A stretch of DNA of 8,716 bases from positions 1 through 8,716 of the forward strand of contig JBBSMN010000129.1 in NCBI GenBank assembly GCA_038233135.1. The letters are read 5' to 3'. Made by a program: the position numbers and the translations under genes. Source of the DNA: JACCVL01 sp038233135. GTDB taxonomy: Bacteria > Actinomycetota > Actinomycetes > Propionibacteriales > Nocardioidaceae. The notes under the pieces were generated by a model. The model searched no databases, had not been told where the DNA came from, and saw only the letters and a program-made list of their open reading frames with translations. Shown here piece by piece: positions 1-4,657 of the stretch (position 1 is the stretch's first letter; each line of letters opens with the position of its first letter).

Positions 1-627
1 CAGCTCAATGGACAGATCGACCTTGCGCACGTCGACGCCGCCGGGCACAACCAGCACCGTCGGCGCGAAGTTCAAGATGGCGGAGACGCCCGCGCGGACC
101 AGCCGGTCGGCAACCTCCTGGGCGACCACGCCGGGGGTGGTCAGCACCCCGATGGACACCTCCTGGGCGACGACGACCTCCTCCAGCTGGTCGAGATGGC
201 ACACGGCCACCCCGCCATATGTCTCACCGACCCGGCGCGGGTCGTTGTCGACGAGCCCGGCCACCCGGAATCCTCGGGAGGCGAAGCCGCCATAGCCGGC
301 GAGCGCCTGACCGAGGTTGCCCATGCCAACGATCACCACCGGCCAGTCCTGGTTCAGCCCGATCTCCCTGGCGATCTGGTAGCGCAGGTACTCCACCTCG
401 TAGCCGACCCCCCGGGTGCCGTACGACCCCAGGTGCGACAGGTCCTTGCGCAGCTTGGCGGAGTTGACCCCGGCGGCCACGGCCAGCTCCTCGCTGGACG
501 CTAACGTCACCCCGCGCTCGATCAACGCGGTCAGCGCGCGGAGGTAGACCGGAAGGCGGGCCACGGTCGCCTCGGGGATGCCCCGGGCGGCGGCGTCCCG
601 ATCACGGGGCACTCGTGGGTCTGTCAC
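1..627 (-). CDS. rex: Redox-sensing transcriptional repressor Rex (3' end cut by window)
   Basis: Rex is a cytoplasmic dimeric repressor that binds DNA at low NADH/NAD+ and lets go when NADH binds, typically controlling respiratory and haem genes. The 209 visible residues hold an N-terminal winged helix (about 17-85, with IPEATVARLP, SSEELA and GVNSAKLRKDLSHLGSYG) and a Rossmann domain opening with VVIVGMGNLG (97-106, GxGxxG); the VDNDP stretch near 126-130 is the expected NAD-ribose contact. The reading frame is open to base 1 and stops at VDLSIEL, so by comparison with the Streptomyces protein about 50 C-terminal residues lie outside. I chose the GTG at 627 because it leaves 16 residues before IPEATVARLP, as I recall for S. 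coelicolor Rex. An in-frame GTG at 723 would add 32 residues but lacks a Shine-Dalgarno sequence. A Rex operator and promoter lie upstream (748-776). Codon 42 is TTA, the only in-frame TTA I found in any gene here. Confidence 0.96.
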   Translation of the reverse strand, partial: MTDPRVPRDRDAAARGIPEATVARLPVYLRALTALIERGVTLASSEELAVAAGVNSAKLRKDLSHLGSYGTRGVGYEVEYLRYQIAREIGLNQDWPVVIVGMGNLGQALAGYGGFASRGFRVAGLVDNDPRRVGETYGGVAVCHLDQLEEVVVAQEVSIGVLTTPGVVAQEVADRLVRAGVSAILNFAPTVLVVPGGVDVRKVDLSIEL

Positions 628-747
628 GGCGGCTTCACGGTCCTCACCGGCAACGCACTCAGGTGCGCCCCGGACTGGTGCGTCGGCGATGCGAAAGAGG
701 GTCCAGCGACCGGGCCCAGCCACGATCTGCTACAACCCGGTACGACC

Positions 748-776
748 ACTGTAGAAACTTGTGAACGCGGGCACAA
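748..776 (-). promoter_or_regulatory. Probable rex promoter (-35/-10)
   Basis: On the minus strand TTGTGC (776-771) and TACAGT (753-748) are separated by exactly 17 bases, fitting a housekeeping-sigma promoter of the TTGnnn/TAnnnT type. The -35 is formed by the outer arm of the Rex operator. Transcription would begin near 741-742, giving a leader of roughly 115 bases before the GTG at 627. Nothing else is evident in the leader apart from a purine-rich GGTGAGGA upstream of the start. Confidence 0.55.
759..776 (-). promoter_or_regulatory. Rex operator (ROP) upstream of rex
   Basis: The 18-base element TTGTGAACGCGGGCACAA is an imperfect palindrome, with 7 of 9 half-site positions matching and perfect TTGTG/CACAA outer arms. 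It closely resembles the known Rex operator core (TGTGAAC...GTTCACA). It lies 132 bases upstream of the rex start and covers the -35 and spacer of the likely rex promoter, so NADH-responsive autorepression is expected. The match and position are seen in the sequence; Rex binding is inferred from the family. Confidence 0.88.
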
Positions 777-812
777 ACTGGCTTCGACACCCGCCGGTGT
801 GGTAGGCCGCGA

Positions 813-1076
813 TCAGGCGCTGAGCGCTGTTCGCAGCCGGTGCGGGTCCACCCGCCAGAAGTCGTGCTGGCGGCCGTCCACGAACGTGACGGGGACCTGC
901 TCGGTAAAGGCGGCGACCAACTGCGGGTCAGCGTCGATGTCGATCTCGACCCAGTCGTCCCCCGTCTGCGTGCACACCTCCGCCACGACCGCCCGAGCGG
1001 TGGCACACAGGTGGCAGCCGGTCCGTGCGTACAACACCACCCGAGCGGCTGTGCTGTGAGGCAGCGAGGTGCTCAC
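813..1076 (-). CDS. Small glutaredoxin-like thiol-disulfide protein
   Basis: An 87-residue single-domain protein of the glutaredoxin-like (Glrx-like, PF05768-type) family. A first beta strand (VVLYARTG) leads into the redox motif C21-H-L-C24, and the cis-proline loop is VPVTFVDG (61-68, P62). The family works in cytoplasmic dithiol-disulfide exchange, but its substrates are poorly known and none can be read from the sequence. The start is GTG at 1076, whose last two bases form part of the TGA stop of the upstream ligase gene (GTGA overlap), so translation is probably coupled and the two genes share a transcript. A longer frame from 1211 lies wholly inside the ligase gene and was not used. It is followed by the Rex operator/promoter and rex. 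In M. tuberculosis a similar small glutaredoxin gene sits directly beside hemA, consistent with a conserved redox/haem neighbourhood. Confidence 0.9.
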   Translation of the reverse strand: MSTSLPHSTAARVVLYARTGCHLCATARAVVAEVCTQTGDDWVEIDIDADPQLVAAFTEQVPVTFVDGRQHDFWRVDPHRLRTALSA

Positions 1077-2773
1077 GTCAGCCCCAGCAGCGCGCGGCGC
1101 GCCTGCGCGCGCAGCCGACCCTTGGCCACCTTGCCGTTGGCCGAGTGCGGGAGCCCCTCGACGACCGTGACCTCGCGTGGCCACTTGTAGCGGGCCAGCC
1201 GCTGCTCGCACCGCGCACGTACGGCATCGGCCAGCTCCCGAGAGCTGACGTCGGCCCCCTCGGACGGGACGACGAAGGCGACCACCGCCTCCCCGGTGAT
1301 CTCGTCGGGCACACCCACCACCGCCACCTCGGCTGCCTCTGCGAGCCCGACGACGACGTCCTCCACCTCGCCGGGGTAGACGTTGAAGCCGTTGACGAGC
1401 ACCAGCTCGCCCAGCCGGTCGACCAGCACGACGTCACCGTCGCGGTCGATGATGCCCACGTCGCCGGTCGGCCACCAGCCGTCTGCGGCGGGAGCGTCGG
1501 CACCGTCCGGCCAGTACCCCGAGAAGAGGTTGGCACCCCGTACCCACAGCTCGCCAGGATCGTCGAGCAGAGGGTGCCCCGCCGCGTCGCGGACCTCGAC
1601 CTCGACGCCGGGCACGGCGCCACCGACGCCAGCCGGATCAGGCTCGCGATCGGCCGCCCGGGCGCCGGAGCAGAGCGTTGACGTGACCACCGGCGCCGCC
1701 TCGGTCAGTCCGTAGCCCTCCTCCAGTGCCGTCCCTGAGGTCTCGACGAACAGGGCGCGCAGCTCGCCGTCCAGCGGTGCGGCACCGCACACCACGAGCC
1801 GGACCCGGGTCAGCCGCTCGCGCAGGGCCGGCAACCCGGCCCAGGCGGCGACGACCGGCGGGGCAAGCGGAATGGTCGTCACGCCTTGGGCGGCGACGAT
1901 GTGCAGGGTCTGCTCGGCGTCGAACCGGTCGACGAGCACGAGGCCAGCGCCGGTCGCCAGCACCTGGCCGAGCACCGCGTTCAGGCCATAGACGTGGAAC
2001 AGCGGCAGCAGGCCCAGCACCACGTCGTCAGTGCGGGTGGGCGCCGGGTCGATCGCGGCGACCTGGCCGATGCCGGCAAGGAGGGCCCGATGGCTGAGCA
2101 TCGCAGCCCGGGAGGGACCGGCGGTGCCCGAGGTGTAGAGCAGTGCCGCGAGGTTCTCCGGATCGGCCGGGCTCACCACGGGGCGAGGATCGGCCACCTG
2201 GAGGTCGCTGTAGGTGTGCTCGCCAGGGAGCGTGCCCACCCCAGCGACGGCAAGCATCGGCACCGGGCTTCTCGCGCGCACGGCTTCTTGAACGCTCTCC
2301 AACGCGTCGTGCAGGCCACCGACCGCGGCGCGCACCGACGTGATCGTGGTGGAGTCGGCAACCACCAGGCGGGCTCCGCAGTCGGCCAGCATCCGGATGA
2401 GCTCACCGGTCGCCGCGCGCGGGTTCATCGGCACGGCCACGAGGCCGGCCCGGGCGGTCGCCAGATAGGTGACCACCAAGGAGGTGCTGTTGGCCAGGGC
2501 GAACGCGACGCGCTGCCCGGCGACCAGACCCAGTGCCGAAAGGCCGTTTGCCAGCGCGTCAACCTGCACGTCGAGATCCGCCCAGCTCAACGACTGCCCG
2601 GCGGGCACATCAACGAGTGCGACACCATCCGCCCTGGTCCGCGAGTGTTCGCGGACCAGGTCGGCAACGTTGACGGCTCGGTCCACCGCCGCTGGACCAG
2701 CGCTCACACTCGATGGTCCCACACCGCTGCCCGCCCCCAGCAGCGATCGCTCCAGCGTTCGCACCGGCCGCAT
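1073..2773 (-). CDS. AMP-binding acyl-CoA-ligase-like enzyme (ANL superfamily)
   Basis: A 566-residue adenylate-forming enzyme, full length for the family. Motifs in order: ATP-binding loop YTSGTAGPSRAA (213-224), GYGLTEAAPVVT (353-364), GELWVRG (407-413), WWPTGDVG (433-440, with D438), DRLGELVLVNGFNVYPGEVE (452-471), and the C-terminal catalytic-lysine block NGKVAKGRL (546-554, K548). These predict activation of a carboxylate to an acyl-AMP and then probably an acyl-CoA; the substrate cannot be read. The ATP loop lacks the usual PKG lysine (PSRA instead), which I recall as a common variant in actinobacterial relatives. The first ATG (2773) has no clear ribosome site and is 23 bases from the divergent phosphatase start. 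GTG codons at residues 23 and 30 are credible alternatives, because family homology begins near VADLVREHSRTRADGVALVD. It leads an operon with the glutaredoxin-like gene. I recall no ligase at this spot in mycobacteria, so it may be a lineage-specific insertion. Confidence 0.88.
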   Translation of the reverse strand: MRPVRTLERSLLGAGSGVGPSSVSAGPAAVDRAVNVADLVREHSRTRADGVALVDVPAGQSLSWADLDVQVDALANGLSALGLVAGQRVAFALANSTSLVVTYLATARAGLVAVPMNPRAATGELIRMLADCGARLVVADSTTITSVRAAVGGLHDALESVQEAVRARSPVPMLAVAGVGTLPGEHTYSDLQVADPRPVVSPADPENLAALLYTSGTAGPSRAAMLSHRALLAGIGQVAAIDPAPTRTDDVVLGLLPLFHVYGLNAVLGQVLATGAGLVLVDRFDAEQTLHIVAAQGVTTIPLAPPVVAAWAGLPALRERLTRVRLVVCGAAPLDGELRALFVETSGTALEEGYGLTEAAPVVTSTLCSGARAADREPDPAGVGGAVPGVEVEVRDAAGHPLLDDPGELWVRGANLFSGYWPDGADAPAADGWWPTGDVGIIDRDGDVVLVDRLGELVLVNGFNVYPGEVEDVVVGLAEAAEVAVVGVPDEITGEAVVAFVVPSEGADVSSRELADAVRARCEQRLARYKWPREVTVVEGLPHSANGKVAKGRLRAQARRALLGLT

Positions 2774-2784
2774 CGGACGTCGTT

Positions 2785-2796
2785 TAGGCTGCCTTC
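2785..2796 (+). promoter_or_regulatory. Probable leaderless promoter of the HAD phosphatase gene
   Basis: TAGGCT (2785-2790) fits the actinobacterial -10 pattern TAnnnT and ends six bases before the GTG start at 2797. That distance places the transcription start on or next to the G of the start codon, and there is no Shine-Dalgarno sequence, so the mRNA would be leaderless, a common arrangement in actinobacteria. No good -35 is visible, and the upstream promoter region would lie inside the first codons of the divergent ligase. Confidence 0.5.
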
Positions 2797-3672
2797 GTGG
2801 TCAGCCCACGACGCCGCCACGGCACAACCCCCAGCTCGGTGCGGGCAGGGGCTGCGTCGGCGGCCGTCGCAGAGGTGGAGAGCGCGCTCGAGGCGCCGGC
2901 GGATCCGCTCGCGGGCGCGTTCTTCGATGTGGACAACACCATCGTTCAGGGGGCGTCGCTGTTTCACCTGGCCCGGGGGCTGTACCGCCGTAGGTTCTTC
3001 ACGACCCGCGACATCGTCGCCGCCGCCTGGCAGCAGACGCTGTTCCGGTTGGTGGGAGTGGAGGATCCCGACCACGTGGACCAGACTCGCACGAACGCCT
3101 TGGCATTCATCAAAGGCCATCAGGTCAGTGAGCTCGAGGTGCTTGCGGCAGAGATCTTCGATGAGGCGATGGCGCACCGCATCTGGCCGGGCACGCGTGC
3201 GTTGGCCCAGCAACATCTTGACCGCGGGCAGCGGGTGTGGCTGGTGACGGCCGCACCCGTGGAGATCGCCCTGATCATCGCCCGCCGGCTGGGGCTCACC
3301 GGTGCGCTCGGCACGGTTAGCGAGCACGTCGACGGTGTCTATACCGGACGCCTCGTGGGCGACCTCCTGCACGGCCGGGTGAAGGCAGAGGCGGTCGAGG
3401 CTCTCGCCGAACGGGAGGGCCTCGACCTCGCACGCTGCGCTGCCTACTCGGACTCCGCCAACGACCTTCCGCTGCTGTCCCTCGTCGGCTACCCCTGCGC
3501 GATCAACCCCGATGGCGCCCTGCGGGAGCATGCGCTGGCCCGCGGTTGGCGGGTGTACGACTATCGCACCGGCCGCAAGGCAGCGCGGGTGGGCATCGCC
3601 GCCTCGGCCGTGGCCGGTGCTGCGGTGGGGGGTGCCGCAGCCGGGATCGCACTGAGACGACGGATGCGGTGA
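2797..3672 (+). CDS. HAD-superfamily subfamily IB hydrolase (SerB-like phosphatase)
   Basis: A 291-residue haloacid-dehalogenase phosphatase with all four catalytic motifs: FFDVDNT (42-48; nucleophile D44 and acid D46), WLVTAAP (148-154; T151), a lysine in GRVKAEAVEAL (K196), and YSDSANDLP (217-225; D219, D223). The layout resembles subfamily IB (phosphoserine phosphatase-like; M. tuberculosis names its relative here serB1), but phosphoserine is not proven as substrate, and related proteins are often annotated only as HAD-IB hydrolases. The C-terminal tail from about 262 is Ala/Gly/Val-rich with a basic end (RRRMR), resembling a weak membrane-anchoring helix. The N-terminal 35 residues are low complexity. 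The start is GTG at 2797, apparently leaderless. The next gene on the same strand, the sigma factor, begins 102 bases downstream and seems to have its own promoter. Confidence 0.9.
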   Translation: MVSPRRRHGTTPSSVRAGAASAAVAEVESALEAPADPLAGAFFDVDNTIVQGASLFHLARGLYRRRFFTTRDIVAAAWQQTLFRLVGVEDPDHVDQTRTNALAFIKGHQVSELEVLAAEIFDEAMAHRIWPGTRALAQQHLDRGQRVWLVTAAPVEIALIIARRLGLTGALGTVSEHVDGVYTGRLVGDLLHGRVKAEAVEALAEREGLDLARCAAYSDSANDLPLLSLVGYPCAINPDGALREHALARGWRVYDYRTGRKAARVGIAASAVAGAAVGGAAAGIALRRRMR

Positions 3673-3715
3673 CGTCCGGTCACGTCGCGAGCTGGACCGT
3701 TTCGCCCACCTCGTC

Positions 3716-3736
3716 CCCACACTGCCCTACTGTGGG
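3716..3736 (+). promoter_or_regulatory. Putative sigma-gene promoter -10 within an inverted repeat
   Basis: CCCACA (3716-3721) and TGTGGG (3731-3736) form a perfect 6-base dyad around a 9-base centre. The candidate -10 TACTGT (3728-3733) overlaps the right arm, which is a natural operator position. No convincing -35 lies 16-18 bases upstream, so an activator or alternative sigma factor may be needed. The left arm also carries ACACTG (3719-3724), matching the first half of the BldD box consensus but not the second half (six of nine defined positions overall). BldD controls bldN in Streptomyces; binding here is speculative. Confidence 0.35.
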
Positions 3737-3746
3737 CTGGTCATGA

Positions 3747-3769
3747 CTCGGTGGGGACCGAGAAGGGAG
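3747..3769 (+). promoter_or_regulatory. Hairpin immediately upstream of the sigma-gene ribosome binding site
   Basis: CTCGGT (3747-3752) pairs perfectly with ACCGAG (3757-3762) around a GGGG loop. The stem abuts the strong Shine-Dalgarno sequence AAGGGAG (3763-3769), which is spaced 5 bases from the ATG at 3775. That ribosome site decides the start in favour of 3775 over the in-frame GTG at 3751, which falls within the hairpin loop region. The hairpin may stabilise the leader or modulate initiation. Confidence 0.5.
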
Positions 3770-3774
3770 CGGGC

Positions 3775-4545
3775 ATGACGTCGTCGCTGCACGGTCGTCT
3801 CGCGACGGCTCAGCACGGCCTCAACGCCCTCTGCGAGCTCCTGATGGTCCTGCGGCTTGACCCGGCGCCGGCCGGCGCCGACGTCCCTGCCCGGGCCGAG
3901 ATATTGCTGAGTCAGGCGCACCGACCGATCTCTGCCCTCCCCGCGACGGCCGGTGTGGGGACGGGTGCAGGTGCAGCGCCACCTTCCGACATGGACGACA
4001 AGGCGGCGATGACCGCCCTGGTCAAGCGGGCGCAAGCCGGGGAGGCCGAGGCTTTCGGCCAGCTCTACGACCGATACGCGGCCGGCGTCTACCGCTTCTG
4101 CTACCACCGGACCACCAGCGTGGCGCTGGCCGAGGACCTGACCAGCGAGACCTTCTTCCGAGCGCTGCGCGGCATCCACTCGTTCCGCTGGCAGGGCCGT
4201 GACTTCGGCGCCTGGTTGACCACGATCGCGCGGAACCTCGTCGCCGACCACTACAAGTCCAGCCGGGCTCGACTCGAGACGCCGTCCGATGCCCTGCCCG
4301 AGCGACGGGACCAGGCGCCGGGCCCGGAGGACGCCGTGCTCACCCGGCTCACCCATGCGGTGTTGGCGCGCGCGCTCGAGGCGCTTCCAGACGAGCAGCG
4401 CGACTGCTTGGTGATGCGCTTCTTGCAGGGCCTGTCGATCGCTGAGACCGCCGAGGTCCTCGGCCGCTCCGAAGGTGCCGTCAAGCAGCTGCAGCTGCGA
4501 GCCGTGCGCAGCCTGGCCCGCGCCCTACCCTCGGACCTGCCGTGA
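3775..4545 (+). CDS. bldN: ECF RNA polymerase sigma factor, BldN-like, with N-terminal pro-domain
   Basis: A 256-residue extracytoplasmic-function sigma factor. Region 2 spans about 80-165 (EAFGQLYDRYAAGVYRF, EDLTSETFFRALRGI, then FRWQGRDFGAWLTTIARN) and region 4 about 192-250 (LPDEQRDCLVMRFLQGLS with the helix-turn-helix IAETAEVLGRSEGAVKQLQ). The WQGRDFGAWL..IARNLVADHYKSSR stretch closely matches my recollection of Streptomyces BldN, the sigma factor needed for aerial development and chaplin/rodlin expression. Before region 2 lies an extra segment of about 75 residues ending in an Ala/Gly-rich linker, unusual for ECF factors but known in S. coelicolor, where pro-BldN is cleaved after a comparable extension. 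An internal ATG at residue 73 (3991) could also give a short form. The start rests on the AAGGGAG site. The following genes are a bridging small ORF and the anti-sigma factor. The ECF call is firm; BldN orthology rests on motif recall plus the adjacent DUF5667 gene and nearby rex. Confidence 0.88.
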   Translation: MTSSLHGRLATAQHGLNALCELLMVLRLDPAPAGADVPARAEILLSQAHRPISALPATAGVGTGAGAAPPSDMDDKAAMTALVKRAQAGEAEAFGQLYDRYAAGVYRFCYHRTTSVALAEDLTSETFFRALRGIHSFRWQGRDFGAWLTTIARNLVADHYKSSRARLETPSDALPERRDQAPGPEDAVLTRLTHAVLARALEALPDEQRDCLVMRFLQGLSIAETAEVLGRSEGAVKQLQLRAVRSLARALPSDLP

Positions 4546-4655
4546 TCACAACGCGTCTGCCGCCCGTAACCCGACGCGCATGGGCGTCGTTGGTGGACAT
4601 GACCATCGGGTCAGCGCAGTTGCTGCCGGCCCTCGACCGCACGGGGATGAGCTGA
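4542..4655 (+). CDS. Putative 37-residue coupling ORF between sigma and anti-sigma genes
   Basis: This small reading frame begins with GTG at 4542, overlapping the sigma TGA as GTGA, and ends with TGA at 4653-4655, two bases before the anti-sigma ATG at 4658. The peptide begins VITTRLPPVTRRAW and ends LLPALDRTGMS; I recognise no family. About 31 of 37 codons end in G or C, higher than the upstream extension of the anti-sigma frame over the same bases (roughly two thirds). That favours this frame if anything here is coding. The purine-rich GGGGATGAG inside its last codons can serve as the anti-sigma ribosome site. It may be a translated leader that couples synthesis of the two partners. It could equally be a chance open frame in a 112-base spacer. 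Confidence 0.35.
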   Translation: MITTRLPPVTRRAWASLVDMTIGSAQLLPALDRTGMS

Positions 4656-4657
4656 CC

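Noticed and set aside
628..723. Upstream in-frame GTG (723) as the start of rex
   Set aside because: It lacks a Shine-Dalgarno sequence, and the GTG at 627 gives the N-terminal length expected from characterised actinobacterial Rex.
787..800. Short hairpin ACACC-CGCC-GGTGT between the glutaredoxin gene and the Rex operator, as a possible terminator
   Set aside because: It has only five base pairs and no following T tract, so it is too weak to call a terminator.
1886..3247. A 453-codon plus-strand open frame
   Set aside because: It spans the ligase on the opposite strand and then the start of the phosphatase in a wrong frame; the translation has no recognisable motifs.
2704..3720. A 338-codon minus-strand frame opposite the phosphatase
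   Set aside because: The plus strand encodes a complete HAD enzyme with all four motifs; the antisense translation is motif-free.
4475..4657. Longer N-terminus of the anti-sigma protein beginning within the sigma gene
   Set aside because: It overlaps the end of the sigma gene in another frame, has weaker third-position GC and no ribosome site; the ATG at 4658 fits the family start.
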